Source of the DNA: Paenibacillus sp. J5C2022
GTDB taxonomy: Bacteria > Bacillota > Bacilli > Paenibacillales > Paenibacillaceae
Direction of reading: 5' to 3'
Assembly: GCF_025567625.1 (NCBI RefSeq)
Contig: NZ_JAOQJC010000004.1
Location: 1-64,000, forward strand
DNA: 64,000 bases
The notes under the pieces were generated by a model. That model saw only the letters and a program-made list of their open reading frames with translations. It searched no databases and had not been told where the DNA came from. A program made the position numbers and the translations under genes. How positions within the stretch are numbered: the stretch's first letter is position 1; each line of letters begins with the position of its first letter. Of this stretch, positions 53,976-63,462 are shown piece after piece.

Positions 53976-56395
53976 TGGATGCGAACGAATGGAAGCGGGA
54001 AGAGAAGCGACTTGCCGGAATCCTATCAACGCTACAGGTGCGGATAGCCGAACTGGAGCCGGAGGCGGAGGGCTTGCGCGATCAGGCGGCGGATATCCAG
54101 AAGCGATTCTGGGATGAAGTGACGGTTAACACGAGCTCGGACGAGGATCTGGAGGAAACATTCTATACAGTGCGGCAGCAAGCGGCGGTACTGAACGAGC
54201 GGGAACGCAGGCACCGGCAATTAATGCAGCAGTGGCAGGGGATGAATCGGCTTCTGCAATCGCCTTATTTCGGCCGCATTGACTTCCGGGAGGACGGTCT
54301 GAACATGCTGGAGGAGATCTATATCGGCGTTTCATCGCTAATGGACGACGACGGATTGACGTTCCTGATCTATGATTGGCGCTCGCCGATCGCGGGTATG
54401 TATTACGACTATTCGCCGGGCACGGCGGCTTACGATACGCCGATCGGCCCCGTCTCTGGCGAGATGGAGCTGAAGCGGCAATTCCGGATTCAAGGAGGAC
54501 AGCTTCGCGGCATGTTCGACGCCGGCGTCACGATCGGAGACGAGCTGCTGCAGGAGGCGTTGAGCGAGAGCGCGGATTCGCAGATGAAGAGCATCGTGGC
54601 GACGATCCAGCGGGAGCAGAATGCGATCATCCGCGACGACGCGAGCAGGATGCTTATCGTTCAAGGGGCGGCGGGCAGCGGCAAGACGTCCGCCGCACTG
54701 CAGCGCGCAGCCTATCTGCTGTATAAGCATCGCGAACGCTTGAAGGCGGATCAGATCTTGCTGTTCTCGCCTAATCCGATGTTCAACAGCTACGTCTCTA
54801 CCGTCCTGCCCGAGCTGGGAGAGGAGAATCTGCAGCAGACCACGTTCCAAGAGTATCTCGACTATTCGCTCGAGCCGGAGCTCCGCGCGGAGGACCCGTT
54901 CGACCAGATCGAATACGTGCTGTCGCAGACGGGAGAAGCGGGCTACGAAGCTCGGATGAACGGCATTCGGTACAAGGCATCGCCGAAGTATCTCGAGGCG
55001 CTGCAGCGTTATGCCGAATGGCTCGGCAAGCAAGGCATGCGCTTCCGCAGCATACGCCTCCGCGAACGGGAGCTGATCTCGGCGGGACGCATGGAGGAAC
55101 AATTCTACCGCATCGATCCGTCCGTCACGCTGCCGAACCGGATCGACCTGCTGCGTGAGTGGCTGCTTGGGGAACTGGCCAGGCATGCGCGCCGGGAGCT
55201 GCTTGAGGAGTGGGTGCAGGAGGAGCTCAATTACCTCGACAAGGAACAGTACGCGGAAGCGTTCGAGGAACTGCATAAGGACCGAGGCGTATTCGACTTT
55301 GGCGAGAAGTACGAGCAAGTCGCCGAGCTTGTAACCGGCAAGCGCCGCGGCGACGAGGCGGACTTCGAATTCGCCGATCGAGAGGAAGAGCTGCTGCGCA
55401 AGAGGGTCGTGAAGGATGCGTACCGCCCCCTCAGGCGAAGCGTCAGGAAGCTTGCGTTCGTCGATATGCCCGCCGTCTACGCACAGTTGTTCGACAGCGG
55501 GGAGACTTACCGGGACATGACGGGTTCGGGGGCGGAAGAGCTGCCAGGGCGCTGGGCGGAGATCGGCGGGCAGACGAAGCGCAAGCTGGCCGCGAAGGAG
55601 CTGTATTACGAGGATGCGACGCCGTTCCTGTATCTGAAGGAGCTGGTCGAGGGCGTGCGGACGAATGCGGAGGTGCGCCATGTGTTCATCGACGAAGGAC
55701 AGGACTACTCGATGTTCCAGTACGAATACGTGAAAAAACTGTTCCCTCGCGCCCGCATGACGGTGCTCGGCGATTTCGGGCAAGCGATCTTCACACAGTC
55801 GACCGATCTTCGGGACGAACAATCGCCGTTACTTCAACTGTATGGAAAGGAAGAGACGAGGCTGATCCGGCTGCTTCGCAGCTATCGTTCCACACGTGAG
55901 ATCGTGGCCTTCACTCGGACACTGCTGCCGGACGGCGGGGAGATCGAGCCGTTCGAACGAAGCGGCAAGCAGCCGCTGCTCGTCGAGACGGACACGGGCG
56001 AGGAACGACTTGCGCGCATGGCAGCCGATCTTGAGGCGCTTCGCGGCGAGGGCTTCGACACGATCGCCGTCATTGCGAAGACGGCGTCGGAGAGCCTCGA
56101 AGCGTACGAAGCGCTGCAGGTGCGGGGCTGCCGGGGGCTGAAGCTGATCACGAAGAAGACGCCGGCTTTCGAGAAAGGAATCATGGTCATCCCGGCCTAT
56201 CTTGCCAAGGGAGTGGAATTCGACGCGGTGCTGGTCTATGACGCATCGGAACGGGTATACGGCCGCGAGAGTGAGCGGAAGCTGTTCTACACGGCATGCA
56301 CGCGGGCCATGCACCGGCTGCATCTCTACGCGGACGGCGAGTGGACGCCATTCCTTCGGGGGGCGGATTTCACCTTGTACGAGATTGCACGTTGA
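53972..56395 (+). CDS. helD: HelD-type UvrD-like helicase, RNA polymerase recycling factor
   Basis: 807 residues. An N-terminal coiled coil (about 3-90) is followed by the HelD-specific segment (YFGRIDFREDG, FLIYDWRSPIAGMYYDYSPG). The ATPase has Walker A VQGAAGSGKTSAALQRAAYL (about 228), Walker B VFIDEGQDYSMFQY (about 570) and motif VIPAYLAKGVEFDAVLVYD. HelD frees stalled RNA polymerase from DNA; some relatives protect against rifampicin. The ATG at 53972 overlaps the leader peptide stop; GGGGAG lies 11 bases upstream. Confidence 0.93.
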   Translation: MMDANEWKREEKRLAGILSTLQVRIAELEPEAEGLRDQAADIQKRFWDEVTVNTSSDEDLEETFYTVRQQAAVLNERERRHRQLMQQWQGMNRLLQSPYFGRIDFREDGLNMLEEIYIGVSSLMDDDGLTFLIYDWRSPIAGMYYDYSPGTAAYDTPIGPVSGEMELKRQFRIQGGQLRGMFDAGVTIGDELLQEALSESADSQMKSIVATIQREQNAIIRDDASRMLIVQGAAGSGKTSAALQRAAYLLYKHRERLKADQILLFSPNPMFNSYVSTVLPELGEENLQQTTFQEYLDYSLEPELRAEDPFDQIEYVLSQTGEAGYEARMNGIRYKASPKYLEALQRYAEWLGKQGMRFRSIRLRERELISAGRMEEQFYRIDPSVTLPNRIDLLREWLLGELARHARRELLEEWVQEELNYLDKEQYAEAFEELHKDRGVFDFGEKYEQVAELVTGKRRGDEADFEFADREEELLRKRVVKDAYRPLRRSVRKLAFVDMPAVYAQLFDSGETYRDMTGSGAEELPGRWAEIGGQTKRKLAAKELYYEDATPFLYLKELVEGVRTNAEVRHVFIDEGQDYSMFQYEYVKKLFPRARMTVLGDFGQAIFTQSTDLRDEQSPLLQLYGKEETRLIRLLRSYRSTREIVAFTRTLLPDGGEIEPFERSGKQPLLVETDTGEERLARMAADLEALRGEGFDTIAVIAKTASESLEAYEALQVRGCRGLKLITKKTPAFEKGIMVIPAYLAKGVEFDAVLVYDASERVYGRESERKLFYTACTRAMHRLHLYADGEWTPFLRGADFTLYEIAR

Positions 56396-57265
56396 GCGGA
56401 GAGCGGGCATAGAAAACAATCGGGGCCGATGATGAAGAACCCGAAGAAACGGTACAGGATTATTTCCTGTGCCGTTTCGCATTCCATTTTTAATCTCTGT
56501 TCCAATAGTAACGGAAATCAAGACGCTTTATGGTCGCGTATGCCTAGTCGGACGACGGCTAATTTGAATTGCGGTTTGAGGAACGTTCGTAAAGGACCAA
56601 GCCATTTGCAAAAGTCAAGCTCAATTCGACCTTTCATTTACAATTTTGATGGACGACTTGCATTAATGTGAAAAAATATAGCTTTGCATGCTGAAAAAAC
56701 AGGCTTCGCGAGAAGTGCAAAAATTGTCGAAACCAACATTTCTTCCCGTGGATTGGCAAGCTCATGGACCATAGTCCCTAATGAATCATCAAATCCGGGA
56801 AGCGGTGGCTTGCTTTTTTCAGAATCTTCTTGGAATAGAGGTGAGAAATCCTTTATTTTACAAGGGATGACGGGTGCCTGATTGCATCGGGAATGTGAGT
56901 CTGTAGATGGAAAACGGCTGCTGGGACAAAAAACGATTTTTTCTGACAATTCATCAAGATAGGGAGTTGAAAGCGGTACCAAAGTAAGTGTCAAACCACT
57001 AAAATAGTCGTCCTTACTTATGAAAAACGATGACGAAAATGAGAAAGAAAGGCTAAGCGACACATGTCTTTCTTCCCTCATGATTTGCGGAAATCTATGG
57101 CATACTTAGACTCGTAGTGTGAAAAAGCTTCACATGTCCCCTCTCAAAGGGAAATCATGCATATGGAATGAATAGAACCTCCTCATTAAGGTTGTATAGG
57201 AAATCTGAGTAAAGCAATCTAAAACTTGCGGGGGCAGCAAGTGGATGAATGGAGGAATTGCTACG
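56396..57265. other. Region of about 870 bp without a supported gene
   Basis: No frame here has both a convincing ribosome site and recognisable protein. A minus-strand frame at 56638-57081 (147 codons) has odd Ser/Phe-rich composition and no family I know. A short hairpin TGTGAA/TTCACA lies near 57119-57134, and ACTTGC/GCAAGT near 57226-57241 just upstream of the next gene. The region may hold a decayed gene or regulatory sequence for the operon that follows. Confidence 0.5.
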
Positions 57266-57547
57266 ATGAGTGTTATCAATCTGGAACAAAAGCAAATACG
57301 TCTGAAGCAGTTCTTGCAGCGGATATCCGAAGACGAATCGTTGTGTCAGAAAAAATCGATAATAGACGAATCTCGTTCCATGACGGAATTGCTGCTGATG
57401 TCAGGCTACGGACCCTGGAATGAATCCATTGATCTGGCGCGGCTCATCACGCTGCTGCTGGAGAAGAGAGGCATGAAAGGTTGTTCGGAAGCGATGATGG
57501 AGCATATTTTGAACGGCGGAACGATTGATGGTTTTTTGCAAAGCTAG
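57266..57547 (+). CDS. Small hypothetical protein upstream of the eps operon
   Basis: 93 residues from ATG 57266, with TGGAGGAA upstream. Mostly helical and soluble (VINLEQKQIRLKQFLQRISE, LARLITLLLEKRGMKGCSEA, MMEHILNGGTIDGFLQS). Not recognised. It ends 178 bases before the Wzz-like gene and might be part of its regulation, but nothing in the sequence proves this. Confidence 0.65.
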   Translation: MSVINLEQKQIRLKQFLQRISEDESLCQKKSIIDESRSMTELLLMSGYGPWNESIDLARLITLLLEKRGMKGCSEAMMEHILNGGTIDGFLQS

Positions 57548-57725
57548 CACTGACGGTCACAATGGAATCGTATGGCAATTGGGGTTTCGTATGCTTTTTT
57601 TATGCCTAAAAGGTCGCGAAATGAATAATAAAATTATTAGAAAACTCTAATTGAATAACAAAAAAGAGAATTGCATGCGAAGGCTATGGAATGGAGCATG
57701 GCTCCAAACCATTGGAGGTGGCGAG

Positions 57726-58478
57726 TTGGAGTTAAAACAATATTGGATCATCATCAAGAAAAGATTGTTGTTGATAGGCTTGCTGATTGCAGTCAGCTGT
57801 CTAAGCGTGGGGCTCTATTCCAGCTATTATGCCAAGCCTCAATATCAGGCCTCCGCCAAGCTGATTGTCAATCAGTACAAGGCAAGCGGCTCCCTGCTGT
57901 CCAGCATCGATATCGGTGCAATCAATTCAACGATCGGGCTGATTAAAACCTACAAAGAGATTATTAGAACGCCGCGCATGATGAAGAAAGTAGTCGAAGC
58001 TTACCCGGAATTGGGCGTCACGTATAAGGAGCTCATCGGGATGGTCAGCGTCAGCTCGGTAAATGAGACGCAGGTGATGTCGATAAGCGTCAGGGCGGAA
58101 TCCTACAGGAAGGCGGCGAATGTCGCCAATGCCGTTGCCATAGTATTCCAGGAATCGGTGCCGATGCTGATGAAGGTCGATAACGTCTCCATTATGGATC
58201 AGGCTAACCCGCTTGAGCAGCAAGGTCCCGTGTCGCCGAATTTGAAAATGAATATGACGGTTGCCTTTATGCTGGCTCTGCTTCTTGGAATCGGGCTGTC
58301 GTTCTTGCTTGAATATCTGGACGATACGGTGAAGTCGGAAGAGGACATCGAGACGCTTCTCCAGGTTCCGGTGTTGAGCACGGTGCCGTTGTTCAGGGAA
58401 AGCGATTCGAGAGAGCATAGCGGCATGCAGTTCGCTGCGAGAACCGGGAGGGAGAACAATGTCACGTTCGATGCCTAA
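57726..58478 (+). CDS. Wzz/YveK-type polysaccharide chain-length and kinase-activating membrane protein
   Basis: 250 residues from TTG 57726, 5 bases after TTGGAGGTG. Two membrane helices (LLLIGLLIAVSCLSVGLYSS; MTVAFMLALLLGIGLSFLLE) flank an extracellular domain with YQASAKLIVNQY. The C-terminal cytoplasmic tail (EEDIETLLQVPVLSTVP) is typical of modulators that switch on the BY-kinase encoded next. The stop lies 20 bases inside the kinase gene, indicating coupling. First structural gene of the exopolysaccharide operon. Confidence 0.93.
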   Translation: MELKQYWIIIKKRLLLIGLLIAVSCLSVGLYSSYYAKPQYQASAKLIVNQYKASGSLLSSIDIGAINSTIGLIKTYKEIIRTPRMMKKVVEAYPELGVTYKELIGMVSVSSVNETQVMSISVRAESYRKAANVANAVAIVFQESVPMLMKVDNVSIMDQANPLEQQGPVSPNLKMNMTVAFMLALLLGIGLSFLLEYLDDTVKSEEDIETLLQVPVLSTVPLFRESDSREHSGMQFAARTGRENNVTFDA

Positions 58479-59145
58479 GTGGAATCTGATCACACAGCTG
58501 AATCCGATCTCTCCGATATCGGAAGCGTACCGGATGCTGCGCACCAATATCGAATTCTCAACCATTAACCAGAAGCTGCAAGTGATTATGGTCACCTCAT
58601 CCAAGCCCGGCGAAGGAAAGAGCACCACCTGTGCGAATATGGCCGTCGCCTTCGCTCAGGCCAACAAGAGGGTACTCTTGATCGACGCGGATCTGCGCAA
58701 GCCGACGCAGCATTATCTGTTCGGCACGTCCAACCGCAACGGGCTGACGACGGCATTATTTAACCAGAAGCCGCTAAGCGATACCGTCCAGCATACGATT
58801 ACTGACAATCTGTTCATCATGCATGCGGGGCCGACGCCACCCAATCCATCCGAGCTGCTATCCTCGCCGCAGATGTCCGATTTGATCCGGGAGGCCAGAC
58901 GCGACTATGAAGTGGTGATCATCGACACGCCTCCGATTCTTTCCGTGACGGATGCGCAAATCGTAGCCACACGCAGCGACGGTACTGTGCTGATCGTGGA
59001 TTCGGGACAAGTGTCGAAGGACCTCGTGTTGAAATCAAAGGCGTCTCTGGAGCATGTCAACGCCAAGCTGCTTGGCGTAGTGCTGAACAATGTCAATCGC
59101 CGTCAGGCGGATTCCTACTCTTACTACTACACCGAGGAGAAATAA
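58459..59145 (+). CDS. CpsD/CapB-type bacterial tyrosine kinase
   Basis: 228 residues. Walker A is SSKPGEGKSTTCANMAVAFA, Walker A-prime LLIDADLRKPTQHYLF, Walker B VVIIDTPPILSVTD. The C-terminus ends with a tyrosine cluster (YSYYYTEEK) that is autophosphorylated. It works with the preceding membrane modulator to control polymer export. ATG 58459 follows GGGAGGGAG. It matches epsB of B. subtilis in position and type. Confidence 0.95.
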   Translation: MSRSMPKWNLITQLNPISPISEAYRMLRTNIEFSTINQKLQVIMVTSSKPGEGKSTTCANMAVAFAQANKRVLLIDADLRKPTQHYLFGTSNRNGLTTALFNQKPLSDTVQHTITDNLFIMHAGPTPPNPSELLSSPQMSDLIREARRDYEVVIIDTPPILSVTDAQIVATRSDGTVLIVDSGQVSKDLVLKSKASLEHVNAKLLGVVLNNVNRRQADSYSYYYTEEK

Positions 59146-59149
59146 CATA

Positions 59150-59275
59150 TCGGTGGAAGCGCAGCCTGCCCGAGTGGGCCGGATACAGGTAATGCCTCCT
59201 GCACCTCTATCACTGGAGGCACTCGGCCATGCTGTGGGCATGCGGCCTTAGACGTTAATCGTCGAGGGTGTGGCG
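59150..59275 (+). ncRNA. Candidate EAR (eps-associated, epsC-type) antitermination RNA
   Basis: The gap between the tyrosine kinase and the next eps gene is non-coding and highly paired. TGCCTCC (59193-59199) pairs with GGAGGCA (59215-59221) inside GGCCG (59177-59181)/CGGCC (59224-59228). CCTTAGACG and CGTCGAGG form another stem at 59247-59266. CACCTC in the first loop may pair with GAGGGTG (59264-59270) as a pseudoknot. In B. subtilis the EAR element lies at this very place, between epsB and epsC, and lets polymerase run through terminators in the long operon. Assignment rests on position and fold, not on alignment. Confidence 0.65.
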
Positions 59276-59343
59276 TGAGGAGGGGTTAGATGCCCGATGA
59301 ATGTGAGTGTTATGCCAAATTTTGAAGGGAAGGGTGAGTTCTA

Positions 59344-60246
59344 ATGAAAAAGGTGACTAAGGCCATTATCCCAGCTGCCGGGCTTGGTACACGGTTCTTG
59401 CCGGCTACGAAGGCGATGCCGAAGGAAATGCTCCCGATCGTGGATAAACCGACGATCCAGTACATTGTTGAGGAAGCGATCGAATCCGGCATCGAAGATA
59501 TTATCGTCGTGACAGGAAAAGGCAAGCGCGCAATCGAGGATCACTTCGATATCGCATTCGAGCTTGAGCACACGCTTCAGGAGCGCGGCAAGCTGAGTAC
59601 GCTGGAGAAGGTCAGAAAGTCATCCAATGTGAATCTGCACTATATTCGCCAGAAGGAAGCGAAAGGCCTCGGTCATGCGGTATGGTGCGCTCGCAGCTTT
59701 ATCGGCAACGAGCCGTTCGCCGTGCTGCTGGGAGACGACATCGTAGAATCGGACATTCCGTGTACGAAGCAGCTGATTCAGCAATACGAGCAGACGGGTC
59801 GATCTGTTATTGGCGTGCAGACGGTCGGAGTGGATCAGACGCATCGTTACGGCATTGTTGATCCCGGCGAGCGGATCGACAACCTGTATCAAGTGAACTG
59901 CTTCGTCGAGAAGCCTCCGCTTGGGCAAGCGCCGTCCAATCTGGCGATCATGGGACGTTATGTACTCACCCCTGAAATATTCGGGTATCTGGGAGAACAC
60001 CATATCGGAGCCGGCGGGGAAATTCAGTTAACCGACGCCATCCAGCGTCTGAATGTGGACCAAGGCGTATATGCATACGACTTCCAGGGTGTTCGTTACG
60101 ATGTTGGTGAGCAGCTCGGATTCATATTGACGACCATCAACTTCGCTCTCCGGAATCAGGAGCTCCGGTATCCGCTTATTACTGAACTCGAAGAGCTCAT
60201 GGAGCGCGAGATCAGCAGACAATTGATTATGGGAAGGAGTGAGTAG
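59344..60246 (+). CDS. galU: UTP-glucose-1-phosphate uridylyltransferase
   Basis: 300 residues, full length. [20 protein letters not shown] is the nucleotide-binding signature; [20 protein letters not shown] and [20 protein letters not shown] are typical of GalU. It makes UDP-glucose, the sugar donor for the exopolysaccharide. ATG 59344 follows GAAGGG. It starts the block downstream of the candidate EAR element and is followed at once by a sugar transferase gene. Confidence 0.96.
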   Translation: MKKVTKAIIPAAGLGTRFLPATKAMPKEMLPIVDKPTIQYIVEEAIESGIEDIIVVTGKGKRAIEDHFDIAFELEHTLQERGKLSTLEKVRKSSNVNLHYIRQKEAKGLGHAVWCARSFIGNEPFAVLLGDDIVESDIPCTKQLIQQYEQTGRSVIGVQTVGVDQTHRYGIVDPGERIDNLYQVNCFVEKPPLGQAPSNLAIMGRYVLTPEIFGYLGEHHIGAGGEIQLTDAIQRLNVDQGVYAYDFQGVRYDVGEQLGFILTTINFALRNQELRYPLITELEELMEREISRQLIMGRSE

Positions 60247-60248
60247 TT

Positions 60249-60944
60249 ATGGCGCCTTCACCTTATAGGGACGAAGCGGTATGGAATGGGTCCGGCTACT
60301 ATTCGCAAGCACAGCATGCGGGACGGCGACAAGGAGCGACGCTGTATGAGAGTGCGAAACGGACGTTGGATATTGTCGGATCGCTGATCGGATTGCTGTT
60401 GTTCAGTCCGCTCATCGTGCTGGTCGCCGTTCTGATTAAGCTGGAGGAGCCCAGAGGGCCTATTCTCTTCTATCAGACTCGTATCGGCAAAAATGAAAAG
60501 CCGTTCCGCATGTATAAGCTGCGCTCGATGGCGGTGAATGCGGAAGAGAGGCTGAAGGATCTGCTGGAACAAAATGAAATCAGCGGAGCTATGTTCAAAA
60601 TGAAAGACGATCCGCGCATTACGAAGGTGGGCAAATGGATACGCAAAACGAGCATTGACGAGCTGCCGCAGCTGTTCAATGTGCTGCGGGGAGACATGTC
60701 GCTCGTCGGTCCGAGACCGCCGCTGCTGCGGGAGGTTGAGGAATATAGCGAGTACGACAAGCTGAGGCTCAGCGTTACGCCGGGTTGCACAGGCATGTGG
60801 CAAGTAAGCGGTCGCAACAGTCTGACGTTCAAGCAAATGGTAGAGCTGGATATTGCATATATTCAAAAGCGGTGCTTGTGGCTGGATATTAAGATCATGC
60901 TGAAAACCGTAAAGGTCATGATTACGCCCCAGGATGCATTCTAG
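60249..60944 (+). CDS. Polyprenyl-phosphate sugar phosphotransferase (initiating sugar transferase)
   Basis: 231 residues. One membrane anchor (TLDIVGSLIGLLLFSPLIVL) and the bacterial sugar transferase domain: GPILFYQTRIGKNEKPFRMY, KLRSMAV, DDPRITKVGKWIRKTSIDEL, PQLFNVLRGDMSLVGPRPPL and PGCTGMWQVSGRN. It loads the first sugar phosphate onto undecaprenyl phosphate at the inner membrane face. ATG 60249 lies two bases after the galU stop, with GGAAGGAG upstream. Confidence 0.95.
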   Translation: MAPSPYRDEAVWNGSGYYSQAQHAGRRQGATLYESAKRTLDIVGSLIGLLLFSPLIVLVAVLIKLEEPRGPILFYQTRIGKNEKPFRMYKLRSMAVNAEERLKDLLEQNEISGAMFKMKDDPRITKVGKWIRKTSIDELPQLFNVLRGDMSLVGPRPPLLREVEEYSEYDKLRLSVTPGCTGMWQVSGRNSLTFKQMVELDIAYIQKRCLWLDIKIMLKTVKVMITPQDAF

Positions 60945-60967
60945 CAAGTGAAGTGGAGGAGGAGAGG

Positions 60968-62089
60968 ATGGCAAGAGTACTTCATCTGTCGGAGTTCACC
61001 AAAGGCGGCATCGAGACGCATCTGAATGAAGTACTGGGCTATCAAAGCTCTGTGCACGATGTCTACCTGATGGTGTCCGAGCAAAATTCCAGCCGAGAGA
61101 CGCTGGGCATCAGTCCGGAACGGTTAATCGTGTATCCTTACAAGCGAAGGCCGGTGCACATGCTGAAGGCGATGAGGGAGATGGCCAGAGTCATCAAGGA
61201 ACTGAAGCCTGATATCGTGCATGTGCATGGAACGTTCGCCGGATTGTTCGCAAGAGGAATACTTCTGTTCCGGCGGAAACGGCCCGCAATCGTATATTGC
61301 GCGCACGGCTGGTCCTTCCTGATGGACACTTCGCCATGGAAGAAACGTCTGTACGCGCTGGCCGAGCGCATACTGGAAAGCCGTTCGGATGCCATCATCC
61401 ATATTTCCCGGCACGAGTATCGAATGGCGTTAGAGTACGGCTTGTCCGCGCGCAAATCGGTCGTGGTGTACAATGGCGTGTCGGAACGGAAGCCATCTGA
61501 TGCCGAGCATTCTCCAATCGAGACGATCCCCTCTTGCTTGAACCTTCTGTATATTGGGCGCTTCGACCGCCAGAAAGGGTTCGACCGTCTATTGGACTTG
61601 TTCCGGCAGCACGATTTCCCGAACGTGAAGCTGTATCTGATCGGGGATACCGTGCTGAAGGCGCGGACGTATGACTTCCCTGACAACGCTGTCCGGCTCG
61701 GATGGGTGGACAATTCCGAGATTGACCGTTATATCTGCGCCTGCGATGCGGTGATCGTTCCCTCGCGCTGGGAGGGCTTCGGCATTGTGGCGGTAGAAGC
61801 CTTGCGCAATGGCAAGCCGGTTATCGCCAGCAGGCGTGGAGCGCTTCCGGAAATCGTCGAGCATGGCGTCAACGGCTATTTATTCGATTTCGACGATACG
61901 GAGCAACTGGCAGCGATCATCCGCGGGATGGACAAGAATAGACTGGCGGAGATGGGGCATGCGGGCAGACGCATATTCCTCGGGAAATTTCATGCGGATG
62001 GGATGAACGGACGGATCGAAAGCTTATACCGGGATGTTCTGATCGGAAGAAGGGGACGCCATGCTTCCGCTGAGGGGAAATATGTCTAG
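60968..62089 (+). CDS. Family 4 glycosyltransferase (GT-B)
   Basis: 373 residues. N-terminal VLHLSEFTKGGIETHLNEVL, then PDIVHVHGTFAGLFARGILL. The C-terminal donor domain has YIGRFDRQKGFDRLLDLF and the EX7E-type region RWEGFGIVAVEALRNGKPVI. It adds a sugar to the lipid-linked repeat unit. ATG 60968 sits within a GGAGGAGGAG-rich site; the GTG at 60953 is in frame but would overlap that site. Overlaps the next gene. Confidence 0.93.
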   Translation: MARVLHLSEFTKGGIETHLNEVLGYQSSVHDVYLMVSEQNSSRETLGISPERLIVYPYKRRPVHMLKAMREMARVIKELKPDIVHVHGTFAGLFARGILLFRRKRPAIVYCAHGWSFLMDTSPWKKRLYALAERILESRSDAIIHISRHEYRMALEYGLSARKSVVVYNGVSERKPSDAEHSPIETIPSCLNLLYIGRFDRQKGFDRLLDLFRQHDFPNVKLYLIGDTVLKARTYDFPDNAVRLGWVDNSEIDRYICACDAVIVPSRWEGFGIVAVEALRNGKPVIASRRGALPEIVEHGVNGYLFDFDDTEQLAAIIRGMDKNRLAEMGHAGRRIFLGKFHADGMNGRIESLYRDVLIGRRGRHASAEGKYV

Positions 62090-63431
62090 TATTGCGGCGC
62101 GAAAGCAAGGGATGGAGCATTCTTTTCTCGCGGCGTATTTTGTGCTGCTGCTTCTGTTCACCGTCTATCAGGACTTTCCGTTAGTTACAATGATCGGGGA
62201 GATTGGCCGAACGCCCATCGTGGCGCTGCTTCCGGTTTTCGTGTTTTGCGAGGTAGCGCTGCTGGTCAAGCATAAAGCGATCAAGGGCGGCACGCGGCTG
62301 CAAGCGTATGTTTTCGGCTTTATCGTGTATTTGAGCGCTATCAGTCTTGCATACATCCTGGTTAATTATTTGATGGGCCAATACAGCTTCGGATCGGAAG
62401 CGCTGCTGGCCAAAGGCGTCAAGGTGCTTATCTATTTCATACTGATCCTGTTGTATATCCGCCATGTGCAGTTGGTGCTTGCCAAGCTTGGGAACGGTCG
62501 CACGATTGGTCTGTGCTTTCTCGCCGCTGTCACATTTTTGCTCGGGATCATGGTTGTTGAGCTGGCCACTATGCCTAACGCTCTGACATTTCTGCACTCA
62601 GGGGACCAGCCGTACTGGCGGGTGAGATTGCTGACGTCGGAGAGCAGTACGACGGGTTCCATCATTGTCGTGTTTACCGCGATTTTGATTTACTTGTCGC
62701 GATACTTCAGCACTCCTGCGGCACAATGGCTGGCGACCGGATATGCTGCCGCTTTCTTTTTCTTCTACACGTCCGTAACCGGCTCCAAAGGGTTTCTGAT
62801 CATTATTCTGCTGACTCTCATTGTAACGATGGCGAAATTTCTGGACTTCAGGAAGAAACGGAACTTTGTGCTGGTGCTTGCGGCCGTAGCGATGATGTAT
62901 GTGTTTATTGCGCAGTTCGCTGCTGAGCTTCTCGGCTCTTTCAGCAATGATATTGAGAACTACACTTCATCTTACACGCGGATGGGAACGATACTGATTG
63001 CGGTACTGACGGTGTTGCATCACCCGCTTGGCGTCGGCACGGGAGCCTATCCCATTTACTTCAATCAATATATGGGAGACTCGATCAGCCTAATGTCCGG
63101 CATGTATTACGACGCATTAGGCGTCAGCCAGATCAATGTGAGCGAGCTGCTTCGCTATTCCGAATCGACCAAGAACCTTGGCGTCAAGTCGGGATTCTTT
63201 CAATGGTTTATGTTTGGCGGCTTGTTCTCTGTCGCTTTCTTCTATTTGATAGCAAGGAATTTGATTGCAAAGGCCAAGGCCAGTTTGATCATGTTTATGG
63301 CGCTCGTATTCATTCTGTTCTCTCTGCTGCTTGTCTCTTTAGAGATCAAATACGAGATTTGGCTTCTATTTGCCTTTATCAGCATGTTTATGGGGCGGAA
63401 CGACTATTTCGGGAACATAAATGAACGGTGA
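62061..63431 (+). CDS. O-antigen polymerase/ligase-like (Wzy) membrane protein
   Basis: 456 residues with 10-12 predicted helices. The large loop and GVGTGAYPIYFNQYMGDS resemble the Wzy_C region of polysaccharide polymerases, with SSTTGSIIVVFTAILIYLS and SVTGSKGFLIIILLTLIVT in the core. It probably polymerises the lipid-linked repeat units outside the membrane. ATG 62061 has GAAGGGG upstream; ATG 62082 after GAGGGG is also possible. Either way it overlaps the glycosyltransferase gene. Confidence 0.85.
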   Translation: MLPLRGNMSSIAARKQGMEHSFLAAYFVLLLLFTVYQDFPLVTMIGEIGRTPIVALLPVFVFCEVALLVKHKAIKGGTRLQAYVFGFIVYLSAISLAYILVNYLMGQYSFGSEALLAKGVKVLIYFILILLYIRHVQLVLAKLGNGRTIGLCFLAAVTFLLGIMVVELATMPNALTFLHSGDQPYWRVRLLTSESSTTGSIIVVFTAILIYLSRYFSTPAAQWLATGYAAAFFFFYTSVTGSKGFLIIILLTLIVTMAKFLDFRKKRNFVLVLAAVAMMYVFIAQFAAELLGSFSNDIENYTSSYTRMGTILIAVLTVLHHPLGVGTGAYPIYFNQYMGDSISLMSGMYYDALGVSQINVSELLRYSESTKNLGVKSGFFQWFMFGGLFSVAFFYLIARNLIAKAKASLIMFMALVFILFSLLLVSLEIKYEIWLLFAFISMFMGRNDYFGNINER

Positions 63432-63462
63432 AGCTCTCGCCGTGAGGAAGGTTTGAAGAGGG

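Noticed and set aside
54338-55822. 494-codon minus-strand open frame
   Set aside because: Antisense shadow of helD with no recognisable motifs.
56638-57081. 147-codon minus-strand frame as a real gene or transposase relic
   Set aside because: No family motif, odd composition and no clear ribosome site; left as part of an unexplained region.
59150-59275. tRNA or cobalamin riboswitch between kinase and galU
   Set aside because: No cloverleaf with TTC arm and no B12-box sequence; position and stems fit an EAR-type element better.
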